Source of the DNA: a bacterium
GTDB taxonomy: Bacteria > Eisenbacteria > RBG-16-71-46 > CAIMUX01
Length of the DNA stretch: 64,000 nt
Direction: 5' to 3'
Assembly (NCBI GenBank): GCA_030431975.1
Contig: JAUIHP010000015.1
Coordinates: 62,001 to 126,000 of the forward strand
Below, piece after piece: positions 1 through 8,164 of this stretch (the stretch's first letter is position 1; the number at the start of each line of letters is the position of its first letter). The notes under the pieces were generated by a model, which saw only the letters and a list, made by a program, of their open reading frames with translations, was not told the origin of the DNA and made no database searches. Both the position numbers and the translations under genes were made by a program.

Positions 1-1000
1 TCACGGTTTGGGAAGGTGTCGTCACCGGCGAGATCGAGATCCATCACGAAGAGACGACGTCAGACATCACGGTGTCCTTCCTCGATCCGGAGATGGACGA
101 GTTCACTCCGGAAGTGACCGAGGGATTCTCGCTCTACGCGGAGTTGGCCGACTCGTCGGCTTTGACATACATGTCCACCGGCGACTGGACGTTTACCCTC
201 ACCGGTGACGTCGAAGGCGTGACAGGCATGTTCCTCGGGGTCTTCCACGAGGGCCATACCGACTGGGTGTCCCCCGAAGTCGAGGTCCACGTTGAAGAAG
301 AGCACGCCGAGGCCGAGGGCTTGGTCCTTCGTCAGGACGGCGAGGTCATCGTCACGGTTTGGGAAGGTGTCGTTACCGGTGAGATCGAGATCCATCACGA
401 AGAGACGACGTCGGACATCACGGTGTCCTTCCTCGATTCGAAGATGGACGAGTTCACGCCGGAAGTGACCGAGGGCTTTTCTCTCTACGCCGAGTTGGCT
501 GATTCGTCGGCCTTGACCTACATGGCGACCGGTGACTGGACGTTTACGCTGACTGGTGACGTCGAAGGCGAGACGGGGATCTTTCTCGGAATCTTCCACG
601 AAGGCCATACGGACTACGTGTCTCCTGAGATCGAAGTCCACGTTGAAGAAGAGCACGCCGAGGCCGAGGGTCTGGTGATCCGTCAAAACGGCGTCCAGCA
701 GGTTCGGGTCTTCGAAGGGGTCGTCGAGGGGACGCTCTATGCAGTGAACGGTGTCACGTCCGATGACTTCGAGGTGACTTTCCTCGACCACGATGGTGAC
801 GAGTTCCAGCCCGAGACGGCGGAAGGCTTCCTGCAGTGGGCGGAGATGGCTGACTCGAGTTTCGCGGACTACTCCCAGTCGGGAGACTGGACGTTTACAC
901 TGCACGGTTTGGTCAACGGGTCCACGGGAATCTCGCTTGGCATCTTCCACGAGGGGCATCTGGACTACCAGTCCCCAGTCGTTCCGCTCGAGGTCTTGAG
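1..1000 (+). repeat. Tandem 351-bp coding repeats
   Basis: The unit beginning at 1 recurs at 352 with only scattered, mostly third-position changes, and again from 702-703 in a diverged, slightly shorter form. The period is 351 bp (117 codons), so the frame is kept. The near identity of units one and two points to recent duplication or gene conversion. More units may lie left of the window. Confidence 0.9.
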
Positions 1001-1304
1001 CCCGTCGAGCACGGATGACTTCGAGCCTGCGGTCACCGAGGTCGTACTCAATCCGCCGAGCCCGAACCCGGTCCGTTCGATGGCACGGTTGTCGTTCGGT
1101 CTCCCCCAGGCCTCTCGCGTGGACATTCGTGTCTTCGACGCAACGGGACGCCAGGACGAGATGTTGATGCAGGGATCCCGCGACGCAGGAATGCACAGCG
1201 TGAATTGGCAAACCGGCGGAGTCGCAGAAGGTGTGTACTTCGTTCGTATGTGGACGCCTGACGCGGTTCGGACGAGCCGTGTCGTTGTCATCGCCGGTAG
1301 GTAG
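3..1304 (+). CDS. Secreted Ig-like repeat protein with C-terminal sorting module (5' end outside window)
   Basis: The reading frame is open from the left edge, so the N-terminus and any signal peptide are missing; 433 residues are visible. It contains three tandem repeats of about 117 residues. Each has a G-E-I/L strand, a conserved SFLD/TFLD motif, a WTFTL strand and an FHEGH motif before a final strand, like a bacterial Ig-like (Big) fold. The last 85 residues form a FlgD-type module (SPNPV, then FDATGR, then GVYFVRMW, then a basic end). Such modules are known as C-terminal anchoring or sorting domains of exported proteins. The same repeat family recurs in the downstream lipoprotein at 1408, so the two are probably related surface proteins that arose by duplication. 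The ligand is unknown. Confidence 0.85.
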   Translation, partial: TVWEGVVTGEIEIHHEETTSDITVSFLDPEMDEFTPEVTEGFSLYAELADSSALTYMSTGDWTFTLTGDVEGVTGMFLGVFHEGHTDWVSPEVEVHVEEEHAEAEGLVLRQDGEVIVTVWEGVVTGEIEIHHEETTSDITVSFLDSKMDEFTPEVTEGFSLYAELADSSALTYMATGDWTFTLTGDVEGETGIFLGIFHEGHTDYVSPEIEVHVEEEHAEAEGLVIRQNGVQQVRVFEGVVEGTLYAVNGVTSDDFEVTFLDHDGDEFQPETAEGFLQWAEMADSSFADYSQSGDWTFTLHGLVNGSTGISLGIFHEGHLDYQSPVVPLEVLSPSSTDDFEPAVTEVVLNPPSPNPVRSMARLSFGLPQASRVDIRVFDATGRQDEMLMQGSRDAGMHSVNWQTGGVAEGVYFVRMWTPDAVRTSRVVVIAGR

Positions 1305-1407
1305 ACAGGTCCTGATCGCGACTTCCGCGCGGGGCACGACCATCCCGGTCGTGCCCTGCCGGGTTGCGGCGACCGAAGTGGGTTGTCAGGACATGAAGGG
1401 AGTCCAA

Positions 1408-3045
1408 ATGTCTGAGAGCAGGTTGAGTCACGGGCTGACGAAGTCGTGGTCGATGATGGCTGTCGCGCTGTTTTGCGCGCTGCTGACACTAAACGGTTGT
1501 AGTGATGACAATCCGGCCGATCCGACGGTCGATGGCTGCTCGCACTTCGATGCCGACGGCGTCATCCTCGAGGTGGACGGCAAGCATCTGGTCGCTCAAT
1601 GGGAAGGCTCGATCGACGGGGAAGTCGAGGTCGAACAGGGATCCGAGATCGACATCGATGTGATGTTTCTGACCCCGGACAGCTCTCGGGCCGTCCCGTC
1701 GGCAGATTGCGACGACCAGTCCCTTGAAGTGATCGTCGATGATGAAAAGGTAGCGACGGTCTCGACTTCTGCGGCGAGTGGACGCTGGTCTTTCCGACTC
1801 ACCGGCGTCGAGGCGGGCGAGACCTCGGTTTCGGTCCGCATCATCCACATCGATCATCCGGACTTCACCTCGCTCGACCTCCCGGTTCACGTACATCACG
1901 CGGAAGAAGTCGAGATCGAAGGATTCGAGATCCGGTCCGGCGCCACGGTCCTGGCTTCGCAGATGGAAGGAACGGTGACCGGAGAGCTTCTCGCCATGCC
2001 GAGCGAAACCCTCGGTCCGCTTCAGGTCGTATTCCTGGATGGAGAGGGCGAGGAAGTCGAGCCCGAGGAGGGCGCCACTCTGGATCTCTCGATCGGCAGT
2101 GAGTCGATCGCGACGGTCAATCCCGACGGTGCGGATCCCTTTGCCTTTTCACTGGTCGGTGTTGCCGAAGGGATGACGACCCTTTCGTTCGATGTCCTCC
2201 ACAAAGGACACGCGGACTTCGAATCTCAGGACATCTCGGTGCGCATCGCGACCCTTCCGACACCGGAAGCAGCCCTGATACGCAACGGCCTCAACCCGCT
2301 TTCCTTCTGGAACTATGATCCTGAGGAAGGGCCCGACGAAGTACAGGGAGGGATCGTCCTCGATCTCTCCACTTCGAGCGGCGTGTTAACGCTGGGCTGG
2401 TTGGGTGAGTACGACGGATCCCAGGTCAATGACAAGCGGCCTGAGTTGACGTTGGCCGAGTCCGATTTCGAGATGGAGTGGAGGGCGAGCACCGATGGCG
2501 TCGTTTCCGTCCTACCTGTGGCCAATGAACCCTGGTCGGTGGAGTTGTCCGGCCTCGCCGTCGGGACGACCAGCCTGACATTCGAGCTCAAGAGAGCGGG
2601 GATGTCTGTTCTCGAGGCCGGTCCGTTTCCGGTGGACGTCGTCGATCCATCATCCGCGACGATCCAGGATCACTACCTGAATCTTGGCGGCGCCTGGACC
2701 GTGATCGTCCTTGATGAGGAAGTGGTTTCTTCCGGCTGCGAACGCGATGCGAATCCCGGCCATATCGATCTGGAGGTCGGAGAGCTCAGTGCTCTCTACA
2801 AGATCACCCTTCTGGACGATGAGTGCGCAAAGATACAGCTCGATTCGAGCTATGAGTATCGCTACGTGATCGAGGATCCGAGCGTGGCTCGAATTCTGCA
2901 GACGCCGGTCCACTGGGGTGAGGTCCAGATCTTCCATGTCGAAGGGATGAGTGTCGGGTCGACATTGGTGTCGGTGTACCTGTTCAAGAATGGCAGCTTC
3001 CTCTGGAAGTCACCGCCCTATCCGCTCGAGGTCGTGGCCGGCTAG
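1408..3045 (+). CDS. Lipoprotein with Ig-like repeats
   Basis: A 545-residue protein with a lipoprotein signal: hydrophobic stretch at residues 16-28 and lipobox LNGC with Cys31, so it is probably lipid-anchored. The start at 1408 is chosen because AAGGGAG lies five bases upstream; an in-frame ATG at 1393 is the alternative. Residues about 45-175 and 175-300 match the repeat family of the upstream protein (FLD strand, W/F-x-F-x-LTGV strand, HxDF/HADF motif before the last strand). Two more diverged copies follow. There is no FlgD-type tail, so anchoring would be by lipid rather than a C-terminal domain. The gene starts 104 bases after the upstream stop and is probably co-transcribed. Function unknown. 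Confidence 0.85.
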   Translation: MSESRLSHGLTKSWSMMAVALFCALLTLNGCSDDNPADPTVDGCSHFDADGVILEVDGKHLVAQWEGSIDGEVEVEQGSEIDIDVMFLTPDSSRAVPSADCDDQSLEVIVDDEKVATVSTSAASGRWSFRLTGVEAGETSVSVRIIHIDHPDFTSLDLPVHVHHAEEVEIEGFEIRSGATVLASQMEGTVTGELLAMPSETLGPLQVVFLDGEGEEVEPEEGATLDLSIGSESIATVNPDGADPFAFSLVGVAEGMTTLSFDVLHKGHADFESQDISVRIATLPTPEAALIRNGLNPLSFWNYDPEEGPDEVQGGIVLDLSTSSGVLTLGWLGEYDGSQVNDKRPELTLAESDFEMEWRASTDGVVSVLPVANEPWSVELSGLAVGTTSLTFELKRAGMSVLEAGPFPVDVVDPSSATIQDHYLNLGGAWTVIVLDEEVVSSGCERDANPGHIDLEVGELSALYKITLLDDECAKIQLDSSYEYRYVIEDPSVARILQTPVHWGEVQIFHVEGMSVGSTLVSVYLFKNGSFLWKSPPYPLEVVAG

Positions 3046-3102
3046 CGCGAATCGCCCTGCTGGTCGCGAAGTCGGCGCATCGCTTTGAGGTCGGTCGACC
3101 CT

Positions 3103-4038
3103 CTAGGCAAAGAAGACGCGGCGCGGAAGCCAACCTTCCTCGCCGTTGTTGTTCTCGCCGTTTTGGTCCCGGCAGAAAACCCATCCTGCGACCTCTTCCA
3201 TCACTTCGACCGTGCTTCCCGGCGCTACCGTCAGCTCGGTCGCTGTGTAGTCCCGTAGTGCCTCTGCCGTTTTCGCGTCGCTCGTGAAGTGGAACCAAAG
3301 GCGCGGAAAGAACCCGGACGTTCCTTCCACGGTCGTCCCGAAGAACCATCCCGGGTGATTGTCGTCGAAGCGCTGCACGGTGATCGATTCACCCCTTCGC
3401 ACCTTCGGTACCTTCTCGAACGATCGCTCATGTCCGGACACGGTTTGCTGCCGGGCTCCGTTCGCTTTCAACGAGTTGTTGAAGCGGAATCCATGTCGTG
3501 AACCGAATGGATGATCCATTGGCTGCCCGGGACAGGGTGCGCCGCTGTACTCAGAGATGACTTTCTGCCAGAAGCGAATCGCTCGACCGTGGCCCGGCCA
3601 CGTGACGACCTCCCATTCGCCCGCGTGAAGTTCGAATCCTTGCTTCGCCGCCTCGGCTGCCGCCCCGGTCCCCCGGTAGCAGTGAAGGACAAAGAACTCG
3701 AGGCAGACGAAGTCCAACTCTTCGGCCACGCCCACACGTGCGGGCGTGGCGATCAGGTGAAACCCCGCGGGGCGGCCGTCCACCCGGATCAGGTAGGGGA
3801 AGAGGTCCTGCGGCTCTCGCCACCACGGATCTAGGGAGTCGAGGTGTTGGGCCAGGGTCCGGACGTTGTCGTCGGCGCCGAAGAGGCCGTAGGCATTGGG
3901 TGGCTCGCCATGAAACGCCGAGACCTCGTGCTGATAGAGCGGCCAGAGATTACGGATGATGTCCCGGTCGTCAGTATCGGTGAGCTTCAGAGTGACCGAT
4001 GGTGGCGCTGCTTCATTCAAATCGTTCTCTCCGGTCAA
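3103..4038 (-). CDS. GNAT-type acetyltransferase fused to two SH3-like domains
   Basis: A 311-residue cytoplasmic protein without a signal peptide. Residues about 15-165 have the GNAT layout: a strand giving V-C-L-E-F-F-V, then the acetyl-CoA loop Y-R-G-T-G-A (121-126), then a helix and a late F-W-Q-K motif. Residues about 210-250 (R-R-G-E-S, P-G-W-F-F-G, S-G-F-F-P) and 258-309 (ALRDY, PGSTVEV, GWVF, GWLP) each read like an SH3 domain. The second carries the ALxDY, GW and GWxP signatures typical of eukaryotic-type SH3. Known GNATs acetylate amines; substrate and SH3 ligand here are unknown. The gene is divergent from the SGNH hydrolase. The GNAT and second SH3 assignments are fairly secure; the first SH3 is weaker. 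Confidence 0.8.
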   Translation of the reverse strand: MTGENDLNEAAPPSVTLKLTDTDDRDIIRNLWPLYQHEVSAFHGEPPNAYGLFGADDNVRTLAQHLDSLDPWWREPQDLFPYLIRVDGRPAGFHLIATPARVGVAEELDFVCLEFFVLHCYRGTGAAAEAAKQGFELHAGEWEVVTWPGHGRAIRFWQKVISEYSGAPCPGQPMDHPFGSRHGFRFNNSLKANGARQQTVSGHERSFEKVPKVRRGESITVQRFDDNHPGWFFGTTVEGTSGFFPRLWFHFTSDAKTAEALRDYTATELTVAPGSTVEVMEEVAGWVFCRDQNGENNNGEEGWLPRRVFFA

Positions 4039-4198
4039 GCTCGATCTCGATCCCGATCCCGCCTTGCTCTCGCGACAGTCAACCGCAACCTCGAGCTTAT
4101 CCGAGGAAGGCGCGAACTGGAAACCTGGCTATACTGCCCGTGGTCGGGACACGGCACGTCATTCAATCTCCGGATCACCCGGGTCACCAGGGACAGGT

Positions 4199-5314
4199 AT
4201 GGGGGGCCTTTCATTGAAGACACGGAAAGTGCACCTGATTCTGCTGCCGTTGGGAGCGATTCTCTTCCTCTCGCTGTTCTTGGAGGTCGGTCTTCGGTTG
4301 TGGGATGTCTTCTCCGGTCGCAGTTTCTTTCAGACCACCGGTAACGAACTCGAAGAGCCGCTGGATCCTGTCGTGCCCTTCCGAGGCTTCGGGTTCGACC
4401 CCTATCCCGGCGAGAGCGACGAGTTCATCTACGACCGTTGGGAACGGAGATTCCCACGAGAAAAAGGGGACGACGTCTTCCGCATCGTCTGCTTCGGCGG
4501 ATCGACCACGCAGAATCGGACGGCCGAACAGAACTATCCCACGCTACTCGAACAAGAGCTGCGATCCAGAGCGGGAAATGACCGTTGGGAAGTCATCAAT
4601 GTCGGTAACTCGGCCTACGCGACCCCACACGCGCTCATTCTCCTGGCCCTCGATGTCTCCTCATGGGATCCCGACCTGGTCATTCTCAGTCACAACGTGA
4701 ACGATCTTCTCGCGATCTATTGGCCAGACTTTCGTCGGGACTACTGGAACAAGTACCAGGATCCGTTCTATGCCTACCCGGACTATTCGGGGCGCTATTC
4801 CTGGAGCAACGTCCTGTTTCAGCACTCCCGGTTGTACTGGTTCCTTCGCCATCAGATCTTCAAGCTGCGGTGGAAGCTGGAGGTTTGGTTTCCTGACCTT
4901 TCCCGCGCGTCTATTGATGATGCGCTCCTGAGCCGGGGAGCGGAGGTTTTCGAAAGGAATCTACGTTCATTCTGTGCGCTGGCCGATTCTTACGGGTTCC
5001 CGGTACTCATCGGTACTCAGCCCCTCCAGCCTTCCGAGAATGCTTTCCTCGTTCACATGGTGCACAAGGAGTACAACGACAGAGTGGCGTATCCGCCGCA
5101 GGCGGAGTTCGTCGCACATCATCGTCGCTACAACGATGTTCTGAGGAAGGTGGCCGCTGAGACCTCCGCAGAATTGGTCGACAACGATCGAATCTTTGGC
5201 GGCGACCCGTCTCTCTTTCGAGACTTCGTTCACTACTCGGACGCGGGCTTGGCAAAGCTCGTCGAAAACTATGCGGCCGTCGTAACGGAAAGAGTCAAGG
5301 TCTCGGAACGATAG
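4199..5314 (+). CDS. Membrane-anchored SGNH/GDSL-type hydrolase
   Basis: A 371-residue protein with an N-terminal membrane anchor (about residues 9-28) and a single SGNH-hydrolase domain. The blocks are visible in order: FGGSTTQ with probable nucleophile Ser102, a V-G-N-S-A block, HNVND (Asn168-Asp169) in the place of the GxND block, and D-x-x-H (Asp342, His345) as the C-terminal catalytic pair. SGNH enzymes of this layout are esterases or acyltransferases, often acting on envelope polysaccharides. The frame stays open upstream to 3956, but that would overlap the divergent acetyltransferase and lacks an anchor at its N-terminus, so the ATG at 4199 is preferred; the start is uncertain. Confidence 0.8.
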   Translation: MGGLSLKTRKVHLILLPLGAILFLSLFLEVGLRLWDVFSGRSFFQTTGNELEEPLDPVVPFRGFGFDPYPGESDEFIYDRWERRFPREKGDDVFRIVCFGGSTTQNRTAEQNYPTLLEQELRSRAGNDRWEVINVGNSAYATPHALILLALDVSSWDPDLVILSHNVNDLLAIYWPDFRRDYWNKYQDPFYAYPDYSGRYSWSNVLFQHSRLYWFLRHQIFKLRWKLEVWFPDLSRASIDDALLSRGAEVFERNLRSFCALADSYGFPVLIGTQPLQPSENAFLVHMVHKEYNDRVAYPPQAEFVAHHRRYNDVLRKVAAETSAELVDNDRIFGGDPSLFRDFVHYSDAGLAKLVENYAAVVTERVKVSER

Positions 5315-5336
5315 GACAGACTCAGACGCGCGGTGG

Positions 5337-5374
5337 TCCGGAGGAAGCTCGTGAGGAAGCAGGCTCCCTCCGGA
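5337..5374. terminator. Candidate bidirectional terminator hairpin
   Basis: A 7-bp stem (TCCGGAG/CTCCGGA) lies between two convergent genes ending at 5314 and 5411. There is no clear T-run, so the call is tentative. Confidence 0.4.
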
Positions 5375-5410
5375 TCCGCGTGGCGCTGGAGCCGCCAGGG
5401 GGGAGTCTTA

Positions 5411-7135
5411 CTAGCGCACGACGACCCGGGCCGCAGTCGTCCGGTCACTCGATGACAGAGACGGCGACCCGACTTCGGACGGTCTTCCGTCCCTGGGCCG
5501 CAAAGCGACGAAATAGACCCCTGCGGGCACGCGGAGTCCTCGGTCGTCGAGACGGTCCCAGGTCAAAGTTTGCTCACCTGCCTCCAAGACACCGTCGAAC
5601 AAGGCCCGAACTCGGCGTCCCTGAGAGTCGAAAACGGTGACTCGAAAGGACTGCGGATCTTCCGCTTGGAGCAGAACCCGAACCTTGTCACCCCACACGG
5701 GGTTCGGCTGGACCCGCAACCATGACTGTCCCTGATCCAGGTCCCCAGGCGAGGTCGGCGCCGACGCCGGATCCGCGAAGATGTCGCCTTCGATGACGAA
5801 CACCTTGCCCCGGTCCGTACCGTCACCGTCGTAGTTGATGGCCGAAACGAGAAAGTCGAGAGCGCCGTCCCCATTGATGTCACCGGCCCCGGTCGTGGAG
5901 TACCCGAAGTTGTCGCCTTCCGTATCGTTGCGAATGGTGCGCAGGACCGATCCGTCGAAGCCGGAGAAGATTTGCGCCGTCCCCGCACCGGTAGCTACCG
6001 TCGGATCGGTGAAGGACGCGTAGATCAGGTCCGCGTAGCCGTCGAAGTTGACGTCACCACAACCGCGACCAACGCCCAGCCCCGCGAAGTCCGTCGTTCC
6101 GGTCCACTTGTGAAGGACGCTTCCGTCGAGTCCGGAGAAGACGTAGGCCTTTCCGGCGTTCGTTCCAAACTCAGAGTCCTGAAGATCCGTCACCGAGATG
6201 TCCGGAACTCCGTCTCCATTGACGTCGCCCGTTCCTTTCGGGAAGAGAAAGCCGAAGAAGTTCCCCGTGGTGTCCGGTACGAGTGGCGAGAAGGGAAACT
6301 CGGCACCGTCGCAACCGCTGAAGACGTAGGCCAGTCCCCGATCGCCCTCTCCGGCGTTGGGGGCGCCGACCACGAAGTCGTCGCAGCCGTCGTCGTTGAG
6401 GTCGCCGACGCCACCCATGCCGAATCCGAAGAGATCGATCGACTGTTCACCGAAGACGGTAAACAAGACCTCGTCCCAGTCTGCACCGGAAACCGCCATG
6501 ACCGCTCCGGAGAGGTTGGCGCCGCCGTTCCGAAGCAGGATGGACATGAGGATGTCCGGAGTTCCGTCTCCGTTGAGGTCGCCGATTCCTCCCTGCATGA
6601 AATTGCCGGCGCCCGCGACCTGGGCCCCGAAACCGAGTCCGTACTGGCCTGAGTTCCAAGCTTTGAGAGAGTCGCCCGTCGCGCCCGAGAAGAGAACGAT
6701 CTCCCCAAGGCCGAAGAACTGCTGGAAGGTAATCGAGCGCGGCCGACAGACGGCGTAGTCGTCGATATCGTCGCCGTTGACGTCACCCACGCCCGCAACT
6801 TCGTAGCCGAAGCGGTCGTTTTCCGCGCCACCGAGGTGGGTGCGAATGAGAGAGCCGCTCGCCCCGCTGTAGATGTACACCTTGCCGGCGTTTTCTCCCG
6901 CCGCAGCGTGACCGGGGACGCCGACGCCGATGTCCGTCGTTCCGTCTCCATCGACATCGCCCACCAGACGGTTGACGAACCCGAAGTTGTCGCCGTCGAC
7001 TTCACCCTCCCAGGTGTGGATCAGGTCGACCGGATCCAGAAACGCTCCCACGGCCGCGCCGGGGATCAGCGAGGGCAAGAGTCCAGCGGCAAGGGCAAAG
7101 AAGAGTCCGAGCACATGACTTGCAAATCGTCCCAT
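5411..7135 (-). CDS. Secreted FG-GAP beta-propeller protein with sorting module
   Basis: A 574-residue exported protein. The start at 7135 is fixed by a GGAGG seven bases upstream and a good signal peptide (residues 1-31, ending in A-V-G-A). Residues about 35-470 hold six or seven FG-GAP repeats, each with a D-x-N/D-G-D-x-x-D-D calcium-binding loop, e.g. GDVDGDG and GDVNGDD, and an FGxxV strand. Such repeats form integrin-alpha-like propellers. A FlgD-type C-terminal module follows (Q-P-N-P-V, FDSQGRRVR, TWDRLDDRG, GVYFVALRP). It probably sits on the cell surface or is released; no catalytic motif is visible. Convergent with the SGNH hydrolase. Confidence 0.9.
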   Translation of the reverse strand: MGRFASHVLGLFFALAAGLLPSLIPGAAVGAFLDPVDLIHTWEGEVDGDNFGFVNRLVGDVDGDGTTDIGVGVPGHAAAGENAGKVYIYSGASGSLIRTHLGGAENDRFGYEVAGVGDVNGDDIDDYAVCRPRSITFQQFFGLGEIVLFSGATGDSLKAWNSGQYGLGFGAQVAGAGNFMQGGIGDLNGDGTPDILMSILLRNGGANLSGAVMAVSGADWDEVLFTVFGEQSIDLFGFGMGGVGDLNDDGCDDFVVGAPNAGEGDRGLAYVFSGCDGAEFPFSPLVPDTTGNFFGFLFPKGTGDVNGDGVPDISVTDLQDSEFGTNAGKAYVFSGLDGSVLHKWTGTTDFAGLGVGRGCGDVNFDGYADLIYASFTDPTVATGAGTAQIFSGFDGSVLRTIRNDTEGDNFGYSTTGAGDINGDGALDFLVSAINYDGDGTDRGKVFVIEGDIFADPASAPTSPGDLDQGQSWLRVQPNPVWGDKVRVLLQAEDPQSFRVTVFDSQGRRVRALFDGVLEAGEQTLTWDRLDDRGLRVPAGVYFVALRPRDGRPSEVGSPSLSSSDRTTAARVVVR

Positions 7136-7506
7136 CGAGAGGCCTCCATTGCGTTGCGATCTCCACCCCGGCGTGGTTTTGCGCAAACGCGTCACCGTAG
7201 CTAGACCGGTGGGCCGGATTCTTGGACGGGGGTCTGGAAAAAACTTCATGACTGCTGAGATCGGGCAGACCGATCGGCTTAGCGTTGACCGGCGCTCGTG
7301 AGAACGGGTCCGGAGCGATGCGAATGCGTCGTTTCCACCCAATAAGCGGGAAGGTGAGGGGGACGATGTTTGACCCCACGGCCCGGTTCTCGGTACGCTG
7401 AAGTCAGGTTCCAAGTGCTCTTCCTGCCGGGGTCGAGCGGCGCCTGTCACGGGCGACGCATGCTGTGGGCAACGCCTGAGGTTGTACGGCAGGAGGCAGA
7501 ACCACT
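7136..7506. other. Divergent intergenic region
   Basis: 371 bases between the start of the FG-GAP gene and the ECF sigma gene. It must hold promoters for both. A TTGACC at 7370-7375 with a weak TACGCT at 7394-7399 (18-base spacer) could serve the sigma gene but is a poor match. No RNA gene or repeat seen. Confidence 0.5.
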
Positions 7507-8115
7507 ATGAACTGGCAATCGACGCGGGTCTCCCTCCTTGCCCGTGTTCGCAACTTTCAGGACGAAACCGCCTGGCGGGAATTCGACGCACAGTACGGCG
7601 AACTCATTCTTCGCTATGGGCGCCGCCGTGGACTGTCCCTCTGCGAGGCCGAGGATGTGCGACAGATGGTTTGGCTGGGGCTCCTGCGGGTCTTGGAGCA
7701 GTTTCGTTATGACCCGGCCAAGGGACGTTTCCGAGGTTATCTCGGACAAACGGTGCGTCATGCGGTTCACCGCTACAGCAACTCCAGGAATCAAACTCCA
7801 TCGTTGACCCTCGAGGAGTGGACCCGCGCTCTGGAAAATCCATCCGACGACGGACCGCCGGCGGTCGACGAGGAATGGGAGTCGGAGTGGCGCCGTCATC
7901 ACCTGCGCAAAGCCTTCGCCGTCATTCGTGATGACTACAGTGACCGCAGTGTTCGCATGTTCCAGAGGCTTCTCCGCGGCGACCGCGTCGACGAGGTGGC
8001 CCGGGATTTCGAGACAACCGCTGCCGCCGTCTACAAGCTGCAGCAACGCCTCAAGGCCCGACTGCGCCGCCAGATCGAGAAGCAGGTGGAAGATGAGGAC
8101 CGACTCTGTGAGTGA
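7507..8115 (+). CDS. ECF-type RNA polymerase sigma factor
   Basis: A 202-residue sigma-70-family protein. Region 2 spans about residues 15-95 (F-D-A-Q-Y-G, then the D-V-R-Q-M-V-W helix typical of -10 recognition). Region 4 spans about 135-190 with a helix-turn-helix (V-D-E-V-A-R, T-T-A-A-A-V-Y-K-L-Q-Q-R). An AGGAGG 12 bases upstream supports the ATG. It sits directly before a transmembrane Ser/Thr kinase, an arrangement known from planctomycetes and related groups where the kinase may control the sigma factor. The end of the gene lies in the first copy of a 32-bp duplication (8101-8164). No anti-sigma gene is next to it. Confidence 0.88.
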   Translation: MNWQSTRVSLLARVRNFQDETAWREFDAQYGELILRYGRRRGLSLCEAEDVRQMVWLGLLRVLEQFRYDPAKGRFRGYLGQTVRHAVHRYSNSRNQTPSLTLEEWTRALENPSDDGPPAVDEEWESEWRRHHLRKAFAVIRDDYSDRSVRMFQRLLRGDRVDEVARDFETTAAAVYKLQQRLKARLRRQIEKQVEDEDRLCE

Positions 8116-8164
8116 TGACTACTTCGACGAGGCGACTCTGTGAGTGACGACTACTTCGACGAGG
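8101..8164 (+). repeat. 32-bp tandem duplication across the sigma/kinase junction
   Basis: Bases 8101-8132 and 8133-8164 are identical except for one T/C difference. The unit contains the end of the sigma gene with its TGA and the GTG start of the kinase. Because 32 is not a multiple of three, copy one encodes the sigma stop and a first GTG (8108), and copy two provides the GTG (8140) actually joined to the kinase frame. Confidence 0.95.
8108..8143 (+). other. Possible bridging mini-ORF (11 residues)
   Basis: GTG at 8108 overlaps the sigma stop and reads MSDDYFDEATL before a TGA at 8141-8143. That TGA overlaps the kinase GTG at 8140 as GTGA. The first eight residues equal the kinase N-terminus. 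It may carry ribosomes from the sigma gene to the kinase by reinitiation; translation is unproven. Confidence 0.3.
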
